Origin: Wyeomyia smithii
Taxonomy: Eukaryota; Arthropoda; Insecta; Diptera; Culicidae
Length of the DNA stretch: 64,000 nucleotides
NCBI RefSeq assembly: GCF_029784165.1
Contig: NC_073695.1
Span: 94,243,777-94,307,776 of the forward strand
Direction: 5' to 3'
Of this stretch, positions 24,045 through 37,084 are shown in pieces. The position numbers and the translations under genes were made by a program. The notes under the pieces are model-generated. The model was not told the origin of the DNA. It did no database searches and saw only the letters and a list, made by a program, of their open reading frames with translations. Each line of letters starts with the position of its first letter. Positions within the stretch are counted from its first letter, which is position 1.

Positions 24045-25115
24045 ATAGAATTAAACATATTACATAAATTTGGGCTCAAGATACTTCCCTGGGGAACACC
24101 AGCTCTAACAGGCAATATATCAGATTTACCATTTAAATAGTTGAACTGGAGAGTGCGGTTTGTCATGTCTGTTAAAAATTTGTTATTAAAAATTCTCAGC
24201 AAGAAACTTTAGGAGCTTTCTGGAAGTCAGGATAAATGAAATTCCTTCATCTTCTGGTGACTTCATATTTTTGAAGTGCTTGATAGGACATCGTGTTTCA
24301 TTCAAGTTTGTTTCCAGTACAAAAATTCCTGAGAAAATTCTTGGTCTGATCATACTCTTCAGATACTTCATTTTCAGTAGGTGCGGGACTGCCCAAATCA
24401 CAACTGACTGACTTTTCTGCACCAAACTCGAAAGGTTTGTCGCTTTCAAATTCGGAATATTACCCTAAATGGCACTAGCATATGAACAGCTTAGTGATGC
24501 CTGAAGAGGATCAATTATCTTCTAATTGTTGTTATCTGAATTTAAAATATAACCTACAGACACACTAGTTACAAGAAATGTGGACGATGTCTGCAGAGTA
24601 TTGCAATTCATTTCATTACCCACATGATTGGTTGTTCTGAATATTACATTTTTTTCTCAACATTTCTTTGACACGGCACAAAACAAAAAAGTTTAACGGC
24701 GCCAGCTAACTGTAATGTCTTAGTTTTTAAGCTACCTTGAAAACTGAAAACAAATTTTTTATCCTTGCTGCCGACTAAGAGCTAAATTTAACTCTAAAAT
24801 AAAACTAACATGTTTTCTTATATCGCTGGTTCGTTGTTTACTAGGTATCTGTTGCATACGTTGTCTGAATACAATAATTTTGGACCTAACAGGACCTTCA
24901 TAGAAGTTAGTTTTGTGTTCACTTCCACAATTTACATATTTGAAACTACAAGCGGTCTTTTCCATGGGACAGATGTCCTTTGTGTAAAACGAGTCTCCAC
25001 AAATCATGCATATTGCTGCCACATGCATGCAGTTACGAATAGTTTTTTTAGTTATTTGAAAATCGTTTTGATTCTGATGAATTCTCGCGATAGAATTGTC
25101 TCGGTATCCTGCCAC
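24045..25115 (-). pseudogene. Juan-type (Jockey clade) retrotransposon relic with gag and RT pieces
   Basis: The minus strand carries an ORF1 zinc-knuckle remnant at 25115-24759 (CMICGDSFYTKDICP, then KYVNCGSEHKTNFYEGPVRSK). After a large deletion come ORF2 pieces at 24449-24186 (IKHFKNMKSPEDEGISFIL) and 24205-24045 (FLTDMTNRTLQFNYLNGK, then RAGVPQGSIL). The second zinc knuckle has lost its last cysteine. The RT stops abruptly where the 3' tail of RTE copy C abuts, so the catalytic centre is absent. The wording matches the Juan relic at 28105-29290. Confidence 0.75.
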
Positions 25116-28104
25116 TCAGAGATTGATGCTGGGTTTCATGTTCACGAACCATTCTTCCTAAAAAAAAAACAATTTCTAAGTCGGTAACCATTTGTTCCTC
25201 TCGAAGAAAATTTATTAATTTGCAATTTGCGTCCCACGAGTAAAATTAATTACCAATAAATAAGCTCTGTAAACAATATCTGACCAAAGATTAATGCTCA
25301 TGCTCAACGTGACAAGATCTGCTATCAATTTTTTTTCAAATATATACATATTCAATCGAGAATGCAATATGTCCTTCACTTGACAACTGGTGATTAAACA
25401 TTTGTTGTTGATATCTTCTGTAGCTCGACTGCTGCTACAGAAGGCGGAAAACAGTTTAGTCGATACTTGTCCACAGCAGCAGCAGAAGCTAGTGGTAGGT
25501 TGGTTCATTTACTTTAAACTACGATCATGATCTACTACCTCATGAAACGTGTTCCCTTCTTTCATTCAATCAATCGCTGAAAGGCAATGACAGCACGAAG
25601 TGCCAGACTGTAGGTTGGTACAGAAAAAAATAACAGAATTATTACGGCACGAATTCCTAATTTAGTATCCAACTAGAGCTTTTCTATAATATCAATAATT
25701 TGTTCCATTGTTTAGAATAAAAATTATAGCTTATGCTTGATTGAATCTTTTTCCAGATCAATTTTCAAATGAGTTACACTAAAGACTGAAAGAATATGTG
25801 ACTTATGGGATCTGTTTGCTGTGTATCGAAGCTACGGGCTGATCAATCATATCTGAGCCATTCGGATAACGCAGATTGATCAAGGTGGTTTTGCTGTAGG
25901 TACGCGATGCTATGTGATATGCTAAATTATACTACATAGATCGTTCCGGCGTCGCCGTCGCCGCCGGTTAGAAGGCACATTCTAATGATCCCGCAGAGAT
26001 TGTGCTCGCCGCTTGGTCGAGTATCTCGAATTTGACTAGAACCGCGTTGCGCTGCGTTGAGAGGCGGAGGCCACGACCTAACAATCGGTGTGGTTCCGCA
26101 AGGCTACGTTGATCGTAGGGGAGTGGCTAAGCCTCGTGGGAGATTCTGATGGAGACCGTGCAAATGTCAAATGCTGTTAGAGTACGGCGGCGACTGTGGC
26201 GAATTATGGCACCTTTCAAATTAGCGTAGCATGATGCGGAAAAACTGACTGAACGGAAGAAGGTTGTCTGAACGGAATGATAGCGATCGATTCCGTCTCG
26301 AGTTTTTCGTTGGGCGTCTGTAACGGGATAAATTAAGTCAAATATTTTGATTAGTAAGCATAGCATGATTTATGCTTAGATGTGATCGCGTTAATCAACG
26401 TTATCGACTAATATTATTGGGTTTTTAGGTTGGATTTTCTTCATGGAATAAAGTTTTTACTGCCAATTGGATCGATAAACATGTACTGATAACTGCATAA
26501 AATTAGTTTGATTTTTTTTTCATAGCAGTCTTTCCTTTCTAAGAAGTTGCCTAGAGTGTCTAGATAATTACCCTCGCGGCTTCAAAACTGATTTTAAACC
26601 ACCCGGAAGTGGAGTTTAAATTGAACCGTAGCTTCTACCTACAGCATAAACATGCAAGCGGATTTGGTTTGGTGAATGCCGCCCGGAGGGAGTGTCCTCC
26701 AAGGTCGCTGCTTTGCAGCTGCTAAAATTAGCCCCGCCAGTTTAAGTATTCGGAACCGCTTTCGGTCGGTTCGCGCGCCGTTCATTTTAGCTCTAAATGA
26801 TTCGGAGTTGTTTTTTTTTATGGGCCGGGTAATACTTTTTCAATCAGGGAGATTGTCATTCTTGCGTTTTTTGACGAAAAATGGAAAGGCGCTCAGATTG
26901 TTGGTTAACGATTATCGACTAGTTATATGCATATTGTGATGTGGTGTAAAGTGTTTTTATTTGACGATGCAAAATTATAGTATTATAAAACAGACATGAT
27001 TGATTACAAGTTCGAAAATCTTGCATAATCAACTGAACGGCGAAAGAAACCCTCGACAGATTGGACTGATTCACTATGTCTGAATTGATCAAATTAGAAT
27101 GCAAATAAATTGGTTGATATGACTTTAATAATAGCAGTACAACGAGTTCAAATAGTTGTTTAAGGGAAAAATGTTAGACACACAATTTTTGTTCACCCAA
27201 CTGAAACGGGAAATCGTGGCTGAAAGGTGTAATAAATAAAACTAGAGGTATTAATTAAACTGCAAACTATTAGAAATCTAATCCAAAAGAAATAAAATTT
27301 AAATTCAAAAAAGAGTTAATAGGTGTTGCAAACATGCTCATTTAGCAATGCTATGTTTGTCTTTAACTACTGTAATAATTATTTAATGTAATCGTCAAAA
27401 TATCTAAGATAAACATTGAAAGAATCTCTGATTAAATTTCTCACAACCAAATAATGCGAAATCCTTCATAATCAAATCACACATCAACACACCTAGTACA
27501 TCCAGGCAGAGATCGTGCATGAATCATATGTTTTAATCATATTGCCGAAGCACTACATCGCGTTTGCTACCTGAGCCACTACGACGAAAAAATACTTGGT
27601 TTGTCATATTTTTACTGATTTTATTTTCGTTATTATGCACTGCACATATAGTGAAACACAAATCAGTATATATGTTTTTTTGGCCCCATTTCTTCTTTAT
27701 AGACACTTATTTAAATTTTCTATTTTTAGCATTTGAGCGGACGAATTAAATTTACTAAGGACCAAGTTGAAACCACTACGACGTAATTATACCATTGGTG
27801 GAGTTATTTAAGTAAAATGTGGAAATAGTTAGTAATTTATTGAATCAAATGATTTAGATCGAACTCCGAATAAATTTAAGAGCATATTATTTGGAAATAT
27901 TTTAGTTTCTTGTATCATTGTGCCCTCCACAGATGAAAGTTAGATCCTCATGGGTTCCAGAATGTTTTGCCTTTCTGAAGTTGAAAAAGTGGTCTAACAA
28001 GCCAACGTTACATACTATACATCTTAGTTCCGAGTTTTTATCTCGTTGATTTCGTGACCTATCACAATAAAATTAGTGTCAAACAAATAAGTGGTTTAAC
28101 TGCT
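25116..28104. other. Spacer with no supportable gene
   Basis: Mostly AT-rich. A GC-rich island at about 25930-26130 (GGCGTCGCCGTCGCCGCCGG core) and another at about 26670-26790 have no readable domain. They could be regulatory or short untranslated exons. No RNA gene was recognised. Confidence 0.4.
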
Positions 28105-29290
28105 GAAATCCGATCCGATCAATGAAAATTCAATTTTTGCAAATGAGCAGTTTGGATTTCGCCATGGGCATTCGACTACTCATCAGTTACTTAGAGTAAC
28201 TAATATGAATCGTACTAATAAATCTGAAGGTTATTCCACTGGAGCTGCTCTTCTAGACATAGAAAAAGCATTCGATAGTGTTTGGCATAAAGGTTTGATA
28301 GCTAAAATGCCAATTTCCGTTTTCCTTTTTACATCACAAAAATGATACAAAGTTACTTGACAGACCGCACTCTTCAAGTTTACTATTTGAATAGTTAGTT
28401 AGAGCTGGTGTATCTCAAGGAAGTATCTTGGGCCCAGTCTTATATAATATTTTTACTCCTGATCTTCCTGATTTACTTGATTTACTATCAGGATGGGAGA
28501 AATCTTTGTTTTGTGACGATACAAGCATTTCCGTAAAAGGAAAAAGCCTTCGTGTCATATGTAGTAGGCTGCAAAAAAGTCTAGATATATTTTCTTCATA
28601 TTTGCACAAATGGAAGATTTCTCCCAATGCATCAAAAACACAATTATTTATTTTCCCCCATAAACCAAGAGTTGCTTTTCTCGAACTCACCAATAATCAT
28701 GTTATTAAGATAAACGGTGCAAACTTAACTTAAAACAAAACAACTTAAAACGAGTTAAATATTTAGGGCTAATTTATGATAAAACGCTTACCTTCAAGGA
28801 GCACATTGAAAATATCCAAACAAAGTGCAATAAATATATAAAATGTTTGTATCCTCTTATCAACAGAAATTCTAGACTTTGTCACAAGAATAAACTGTTA
28901 ATTAACAAACAAATATTTAGACCAGCAATGTTATATGCAGTCCCCATCTAGACAAGTTGTACAACCAAAAAGAAGATGCTTCAAAGGATTCAGAACAAAC
29001 TTCCTAAAATGATACTGCTGGTTTAGCACGAATGAACTACACAAGCTTACTAATGTAGAAACATTAGAAAATATGTCAAACTAAATTATCAATAAGTTCC
29101 GACAAAAATCGTTGTAATCCTCTATTACAACGATTAGCTCACTTTAAAGTCAGTAAGATAGGTGTAAGATTAGATTAAGGTTTAATTTTAAATACCTTTT
29201 TTCTTGATAAGCAGGTTTACAATTTTCCTACAATTATATTCACTTAACTGCGGAAGCAATTACAACCTTCATTGAAATAAAGCTTAAAAT
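28105..29290 (+). pseudogene. Juan-type (Jockey clade) RT fragment
   Basis: 5'-truncated ORF2 on the plus strand. It reads INENSIFANEQFGFR, then GAALLDIEKAFDSVWHKGL (motif A), a frameshift near 28310, then RAGVSQGSILGPVLYNIF, and FCDDTSISVKGK at about 28512. FCDD is the usual Juan form of the catalytic box as I remember it. The thumb region from 28730 is out of frame but readable (TFKEHIENI, AMLYAVP). It ends with AATAAA and an A-rich stretch near 29280. Several frameshifts and stops make it inactive. Confidence 0.82.
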
Positions 29291-29706
29291 ATATGTAAAA
29301 GTGTTGATATGTCACCGTTTGTAGCAGAGCACACAATAAAAATTCTGAATATATATTAGTTAATTATTAATTCATCACAAAACATCCCCCCTTTTAAAAA
29401 AAACTGCTGAAATCCACAGATAATAAATCGTTTATAATCCTATTTTTCAGAACATATAGAGTATCTACAAAGTGACAGTTTATTGTTTAGTATGGTTCTT
29501 AAAGTGCTAAAAGCACTCTCCTTCAAGTAACCAAGCGAAGCCTATCATTTGAAGCTGATAAAGAGGATTTGGTAACACGGCTCACGTTGTGCTCGTGATG
29601 CGAGTCCATAGCGGATATGTTCTGATTGAAATTGGTTTGGTATTTTGTGAATCAGCCTGTATCTCTTTGGTATTATCTGCATATTTGCATTTTCTAAGTT
29701 TTTTGG

Positions 29707-29710
<4 letters not shown>
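29291..29710. other. Spacer containing a copy of a dispersed 20-base block
   Basis: TTCATCACAAAACATCCCCC at 29371-29390 is identical to 11747-11766 in the foldback repeat, with similar AT-rich sequence on its left. Nothing else was recognised. Confidence 0.6.
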
Positions 29711-29737
<27 letters not shown>

Positions 29738-32700
29738 CGTTTATTTAAACTGACTGCATTTGTCTACATGAATAAAACTTAAACTATTAACTATTACAAA
29801 TACACCTAAGCGGCCGAGTTGAATTGTTTCAGACGGTTTTTAAAAGTTTTATAGGATTAAGAAAAATCGCATAAATGATACACTTCGTTAAATTCTTTAC
29901 AAATCGCTAAAACAGGTTTATTTTTCCCGTAGTTGGTTCGTCTAAAGTTAAGTCTTAAACTCGTCCTCGTAGGGTGGTAAGTTCGTTGGGTTACTCCAAG
30001 AAAGCAACCTTAGTGCGAATTTTAAGAATCGCGACTGTATAGCTTCGATTTTAGTGGTTCAACAATTTATGTAGGGGCTCCAAATGATTGAAGCGGTTTC
30101 CAATACTGAGCGAAGAAGGGCGTAGAACAGTGATCGCAGGCAGTAGGGGTCACGGAAACTTTTGGCAGCTCTAGTGATGAATCTTAAGTTTCTGTTTGCT
30201 TTAGCAATAATATTCGAGTAATGATCTCTGAACGAAAGCTGTGAGTCCAATAAAACTCCAAGGTCTCGCACAACTTCAACTCTGACGAGGTTCCGTTGAT
30301 TTCGTAAGTCTACTCAAAGTTAGATTTCTTTCTCGTGGAGGATATGACACAGCCTTTCTGTACGCTGATAATAAGTTGATTCCACATGCACCATTTCTCA
30401 AACATTTTGATGAGTCGCTGTAGTTCAATGCAATCTTCTACTGATTAGACAATGACGAAGATTTTAAGATTATCAGCATACGCTAGCTTACAGGCAGGAG
30501 GTAGGTATAGCAAGACATCGTTGAAGAAAATCGAGTACAGTAAAGGCCCCAAGTTGCTTCCCTCAGGCACCCTGGAGCTGCTTGTGAGGCTGTAAGAGAA
30601 AGTCGATCCAAGTTTGATGTTCTGCTCACGGTTGATCAAGTAGGATCCCAACCATTTAACAAAGTGAGGAGAGGCACCTAAACGCTCAATATTAGTTAGC
30701 AATAATTGATGGTTAACACGATCGAAGGCAGTCTTAAGATCTGTGTAGATTGTATCAATTTGATTTCCGTCCTCCATTGCCTTGATGCAAAGTGATGAAA
30801 ATTTGGCGAGGTTAGGGTCAATTGACCGTTCCTTGAAGAAACCATTGTTAGCAGGTGAAATATATGAACGGACTGCAGCAAATAGAACATCTCCAACCAA
30901 AATTTCAAAAAGCTTAGACTCAGTGCATAATGATGTTATCCCTCGGTAATTGTCGACATCACGCTTGTTCCCTTTCTCGTGAACAAGAAACATGAATGAT
31001 TGTTTCCACATCTCCGGGAACTCTGACTGTGATAGTGACGCGTTGAAAATGATAGCCAGCGGAACATTGCACTAGACTCAGAACAGAGCTTCAGTACAAT
31101 GGATAGTATACCATCGGGCTTTTTTTTTCTCATCCATATGTTCAACTCTAAGGCCTAAAACATGACTGTATAAAATTAAGAGTGACGTGATAACTCAAGA
31201 TGAACAATTTCTAGTGATATATTGGTTATTTTAAACAGTATTCATGAATAAAAACTGAAAAAAAGTTGAGTTGAAACTCGAAAAGGCGCAAACGAATCCA
31301 GGTTTCTATGAAGCCATTCGATAGAGTACCTTTCTGACTAACAGAAAAACACAAAATTACAGTGGGTTATTTGTAGTTTTGAATATATGGCCACTTGAAG
31401 TTACCGATTTTTACATGCATTTGTGCGCTCTTTATAGCACAAAGGCCGGGCCGTATACTACGTTTCCGTTTCCATGCCCAACGAACAGACACCACAATGA
31501 GGCTAAATCTAGATACGGACGGAAATAGGAAATTTTGAAGTCCAATATTATCAGTATCTTCTAGGAAGTTGTTTCGTTTACTATTGTCCTTTATATGCTT
31601 CAATGCAACCGCTACAATTTTCACCATATAGACGGCGCCACACCTTAACTTTTAAGGTTTGAGGTATTCAGCAAACAGTTTTGTAATAAAATTCTACACA
31701 ACTTTGCCGAAGAAACTATTCGTCCAGCAAGTCACGTTTTAAAGTTAGGTATGGCGCCCTCTATACGGTGAAATTTGTAACTGATTCCATTAAAGCACAT
31801 GAAGGACAGCAGTAAACGAAGCAACTTTCTAGAATATATGGATAAGATAGGACTTGAAAAAATAGTTTTGCCGTCCGTTTCTCGATTTGGAAACACTGTG
31901 CGACGTTGAACTCACGATTCTCTGAAAAAACTGCGACAGTCGGTATATTTTCTCAATGCAGTTGCTCGAAGGCGTTTCAGTTCGCGAAGTTGACCATTTG
32001 ACCAAGGTGGTTTCCTCCGAGGGCGTGACAGAGGCACATATTGGCGGAAAAGTTGAGACAGCTGGCAAGAGTAGGTATCAACGGCTTTATCGATATCACT
32101 ATCTAGTAATCGGGACCAGTTGAGGCTTGCAATAGCGCTACCAAGTGTGGCAAAATCAGCTTTGTGAAAGTCGAACTTCATGTCGTTAGTAATATCATTG
32201 TAGTTAATAGTGTGAGGGCAGTTCGAATTGCAAACAATAGCTGGATGAAACGCATCAGTCTGGAGCAGGGGCTCGACTGCCTTAGACATGACACACTCCG
32301 AAGCAATTTCAGTGTTGATAAAAATAAGGTACAATGTGCGGTCTCTGATGTTTCTGATATCGTTGATCAGTTTCATGTTCAGCAAAGCCCTGCCATCGAC
32401 AAGAGTGGAACTTGACACCGAAAATCTCGATTCAGAAGGGTCAGCATATAAAAAACCTGAAACTCGTCCACACTAGGTTTGATTGATTGTAATCCCCAAA
32501 AAGCAGATGATAATCGCAAGGCCTTAACAAATTCGAAATGTTGGTAGCAGATTCTATGTGTTTTTCAACCAATGAGGCATCAGTTGTAAAGTCAGGAGCA
32601 ATATATACCACTCCAACAGCAATCGTGCTATCGGAACCGTAATTCACCCAGAGATGTTCAATACTATTGTCGTCTCGGGACGAGGACCTAGAAGAGCAGA

Positions 32701-32960
32701 GCTTTGTAGATACTGCAATGAGCACGCCACCACCTCGCTTTCTCCTTGTGGCAACGGTATCGCGATAACTTCGATAAACAGCATAGGTGTCACCAGATAG
32801 ATGAACGGAGTCAATTTCATCGTTTAACCAAGTTCAGTAAGCACGATTATATCGTACTCCGCGTTAGTGGTAGCTTAAAACAAGTCTTACATTTCGATAG
32901 TGGAAAGTAAATGAGCTCTTGATGGGACAATAGTTAGAACCAGAAACCGGTGTCGTCGTC
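29711..32960 (-). pseudogene. Jockey-superfamily non-LTR element with (TAA)n tail, interrupted and dead
   Basis: Minus strand. The endonuclease N-terminal part lies at about 32880-32730 (TYAVYRSYRDTV, then RKRGGGVLIAVS), followed by GDYN at 32725-32441 and the endonuclease C-terminus plus linker (32418-31912). RT fingers and palm are at 31121-30445 (KPDGILSIVL, IYTDLKTAFDRVNH, VPEGSNLGPL, YADN at 30480-30469), and the thumb is at 30300-29980 (RDLGVLLDSQLSFRDHY). The 3' end is a (TAA)n tail at 29711-29737. A segment of about 790 bases (31122-31912) splits the linker from the RT and contains a large inverted repeat. The catalytic box reads YADN rather than YADD, VPQG reads VPEG, and frameshifts are present. 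No ORF1 was recognised upstream. Confidence 0.8.
31470..31912. repeat. Long imperfect inverted repeat inserted in the 29.7-33 kb element
   Basis: The best-matched arms are 31515-31655 and 31735-31878, anchored by ACGGACGG on the left and CCGTCCGT on the right. Weaker pairing extends to about 31470 and 31912. Inner landmarks such as GGCGCCA and AAGTTG..TTCGTTTACT pair across the centre. The retrotransposon coding sequence resumes at 31912, so the repeat lies within an insertion. Terminal motif and target duplication are not clear. Confidence 0.75.
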
Positions 32961-33299
32961 ACGGTGATGGATTCTCCTCCTCCAGTTGCGGGTGTGGCAG
33001 GTAGTGAGTCCCAATGCGTGTGCATGAAATACATTAGGAGGTGCCCAATCTTAATTTTTTAATAAAAGTACTAAGGGCATGACGAGGTGGATCGCGAGAT
33101 AAACGGATCTTTAGAAAACGATTTACATTAGGTTGTTAAGATATTCTGCAAATACAGTAATCACGAGAATACTTTTTATAAAATTGTCATGGTTTAGGTA
33201 GGTTGCCTTACTAGGGCCACGCTACTGAGTCTTGTGATGGGTCCGCCATATTGGCTATAGCGTTCGAGACAACACGTTTCTAAATTCAGCCTCCTGCTC
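32961..33299. other. Spacer; possible ORF1 or leader remnant of the preceding element
   Basis: Directly upstream (minus strand) of the endonuclease remnant. Short readable stretches exist but no zinc knuckle or coiled coil is recognisable. Confidence 0.35.
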
Positions 33300-34560
33300 C
33301 AGATCAGACACTGTTATGAGCCGCCCCTAATCTGGGAAACAGACGCTCAGTAAGGTAGGGATACCCTCCGAGGAGGTCTGCCCTCCTCAACCTTTCTTGT
33401 CAGCGTACGACCAAAGTCTCACTACGAGTTGGTTACCGTGATCTTCGCTTGGTTACTCGTATCCCGGCTGGTACCACGAGAAGGTACGGATAGGAGTTTC
33501 TGGTCAGGATGCTACGAACCACAATGGGCTCAATTTTATGCCTTCAAATACACGAAGTACTATGGTACGCACTGCCTAGCCATTTACCAAATCGATTTGA
33601 CTTGCTATGGTTGATTGTACAGCTCTACCTACGACTGCCACGGTAGGGTGAATCGCTTCGTGACGCTCTTCGCTTTTACTATGTTATCGGCCTTTGAAGT
33701 GGTTTTGAGCGGTGAGGAAGGTAAGAAAGTCGTCGAGGAGAACAGTAGAGAAGTTGAGGATGATAGACAAGCTGTTGATCCGTCAACCTAAGACGAGGTG
33801 AAGAAAGCTCACAGAGAGCTGAAGAACTACAAAACCTCTGAGAAGAACGACTTACCGGCCGATCTTTTAACTGGTTGGACTTATATGTCCAATCTATAAG
33901 AAGGGATATAGACTCGACTGGGGCAACCATCGAGGCCTAACCCTATTCAATTCCGCATATAAAATTCTCTAGCGGTTTCCTGTTCCATAGACTGAGGCCG
34001 TTGCAGGGAAGCGTTTGCTGGTAAATACCAGCGCGATTTTCGAGTGGGACGATCAACAACGGACCAGATGTTCACCTCGAAACAAATCTTCGACAAGTTT
34101 CGAGAATACAACTTGCAGACCCATCTCATTATAGACTTTAAAGCGGCGTACGATTCAGAGAAACGCAAACCAAACTAATTAAATAAAATGAAACGGGTGG
34201 CTTTTGATGGTTTCACATCAAGCGGCAGGACACCGGACACCAGTTCTAGACTGTTCAACAGAGCGAGGTGAAGAAACGGATTGCGGCAGCGAACAGGATT
34301 GTATACAGATTGCGTAGCCAGCATAGGTCCTGCAGTAAATAGGTCCGCACAAAGTATGCACTCTACAGGACACTGATCCATTCTGTGGTGCTTTACGTAC
34401 ACGAATCGTAAACAAGTTGATGAAATGCGGTAGATTATAGAGGGCAAAGATTATATTTAATAGAGACATTTGTGGGCCCACGGCTTCAGGGCAGACCCGG
34501 CACGCGTTGGATGTGTGCTGCCGACGAGGATGACATGCAATGAGTGTGGAGAGAGACTAA
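33300..34560 (+). pseudogene. RTE-clade relic related to copy B
   Basis: A leader-like block at 33315-33350 (GAGCCGCCCCTAATCTGG) is followed by eroded coding sequence with many frameshifts. It reads DEVKKAHRELKNYKTSEKNDLPADL (33800-33870), a GNHRGLTLFNSAYKIL equivalent of the RT fingers (about 33920-33970), a motif A remnant (IDFKAAYDSEK, 34130-34165), and C-terminal pieces including CAADEDDM near 34515. It matches copy B better than copies A and C. Confidence 0.7.
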
Positions 34561-37084
34561 ACAGGAGCAAAACATTATATCTTACTATTCACAAAGTTAA
34601 GTCATAAGAACAAAATTTATTTTATTACTAAATAGCAGAAACAGAATCTCTTGAGTTTCATGGATAAGTGCTAAGTCTACTACAATCTTAGTTTAAAATT
34701 TGAAAACCAGAAATTGTGTTATTTAGGAGTTCGATCACAACTTCTCGGTTAATAGTTAATTGAATTGCGTCATCATTAGCAACATTTTTCGTCGATGGTA
34801 AACTAACTTATCTAACTTTAAATTCCTGTTTTTTTTCGAGTGATATTCAAGCAGTGAAAAAGTGATATTCAAGCAGTGAAAAGTGAATAAAACATAGGTA
34901 TATCCATTCTACTATTTTCACCAATTAAAAATTTTACCAGAACATCTCAATTCGCAGGAAGTTTGTGTGTTATTTATGACATTGATATACATTCGCCTGG
35001 TTTGGGAATTGTGTTATTCATTTCAACGAGATGTAGGATCGTGACACCGAAACATTCATCCATCGCATCATCCAAAACAAAACTAGCATTTAAGAAAAAG
35101 GAACATTCTGCCAAGACTACGGTAATGAAACGAAACGAGGAGGAGGAAACGATTGAAAACTCGGTAATTAAAATATTAAATCTTTTCGTGAAATGGAGCC
35201 CTTGCTCAATGGCTGCAACCACTGAGAATCGAAATCGCGGCTATTCAGGGATTTGATGGCCGGATTCCATTGCACGAGGTTTGATCAAGTACCCTCATTT
35301 TCTATAGTGGCGGCATTTAAGCATAACGTGGCGTCTGTTGTGTAGTTTTGAATTGAGAAAAGGTGGTTGTCCGAAAGTGTTGTGGATACACACTCATTTA
35401 TTTTTGCTGGAAACCAGCGAAATTTCGCTGAATTTTGCCGAGCTGTAAGAGCAGCAATTCTCCAGCATTTGACTGTTCTTCCAGTAAAGTTAAATTTCAT
35501 TCTGACAGCACATAACTGTAACTTCAGCAAATTTGTATTCAGTTAAGGAATAATCAGCAATACAATTCTGTTGTACACTCAGCACAGCAAAGTAGAAGAG
35601 TAAGGAAACAATGTTTCTCTCAGGTACCACCTTTTACCCACCCAAAGGATCATAACCAAATTACTGTTGAACTATAAATGCATTTTAATCATATTTACTT
35701 TTACGTTTAATCTAGCTCAACAATAATATAGCAATGGTCCCGTACCGGCTATCAATAACTTAGTTATGATCCCGTATGAGCTTCGCAGCGGTTTGGCGAA
35801 TTTTACTAATGACAGCTTGACGTGAAAATTTTTGACACATCGATTTGCTCGCTGATTTCCAGCAATCATTCATTAACTGTTTTGTGTTCAGCAAATAGTT
35901 TTGTTGTATTTTCGTGAATCATTTAATCGACTGCTGGTTTTCAGTAAATCAATCAATTCAATACTGGTTTACAATAGAAATAAAATTGCTGAATGAAATT
36001 CAACAAATTTTGGATCTGGATTACAGCACAACATTTTGGAAAAAATGCTGTTAACCAGCAAACTAGCGGTTTGCTGATATGCTTTCAGCAAAGTATTCTG
36101 TAAGTATTTTAACAAACATACAGCAACAAGCGCTAGCCCGGTTTAGCGAACCAGTAAATTTTCATCAGCAACCTTAACACGAATTCAGATAAACGTTTGT
36201 AATTACCCAAATTCGTCCGAGCACAACCATCTCACCATGCAACGACAAGCGACAGACAGTTTGGCACAACCAAAAAGTGGCCGAATTGATTTGCCGGTGT
36301 GACGGCGCGCGTATGCCATGCTGCACGCGAGTAAGTTGCGGACAGGTGTCTGCTTCGACTGGTGTGTGCTCTTATTATTTCACAAAACATAATTTATTCG
36401 GTACAAGAGAAACTAAATGCTACTTCGCTTGCAGCAGTCAAAACGCGGTCCTATCGCCGGAGGCGTTAATTTTCAAACATGCAATGCGCTTGTTAGATTT
36501 TAAGGTTTTCGGAGACAAATGATAACTGAATAGGTATCGAGAGGACAGAGATGTGGCGTGTAGTGTTGCGTAAAGTGCTGCTGTTGAATGACTTTGGTTT
36601 TGTTAGCTACTCTAGATAACTTTGTTTTGAATAAATCGTCATGAGGTTTATGCCGACAACAGCTTTTTTTCAGGTAAGACCATAACTTTGGTGGCGCTTT
36701 AGAATACAAAAATTGAGGGGTCATGTCATCGATAGACATTGAAACAGGATTTTTTCTCTTCTTGAAGATGAGATTTTTTTAAAGGCTGATTATACTCATA
36801 AGATTACTATTATAGACAAAAAACGTGATGAAATGTTTTGACAATTTTAAAACGGTCGGCGTTGACAATGTAGAAACGAAAATTTCGTAAAATGTTTTGA
36901 TAAAACGAGCCTTTTATTTCAAGTGCAATTCCACAAAAATGGACTTCCAGTTTAGTTATTCAGTCGCACAAAATGGGACATATCTTCGCAAAAAAAAAAC
37001 ACGTATAAATAATCTTGAGTTATCATTTTGCAGCAAATTTATTGACCTTTAAAGGAAAAATACAGAATAAATTATTCGTCTTAG
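34561..37084. other. Spacer with CAGCAAA-rich stretch; no gene
   Basis: From about 35390 to 36180 the motif TTCAGCAAA/TTTGCTG recurs many times and there is a 16-bp palindrome CAGCGAAATTTCGCTG. This resembles the subterminal repeats of a non-autonomous DNA transposon, but I could not define its ends. The frame at 34963-35256 (97 codons) has no recognisable domain. Confidence 0.4.
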
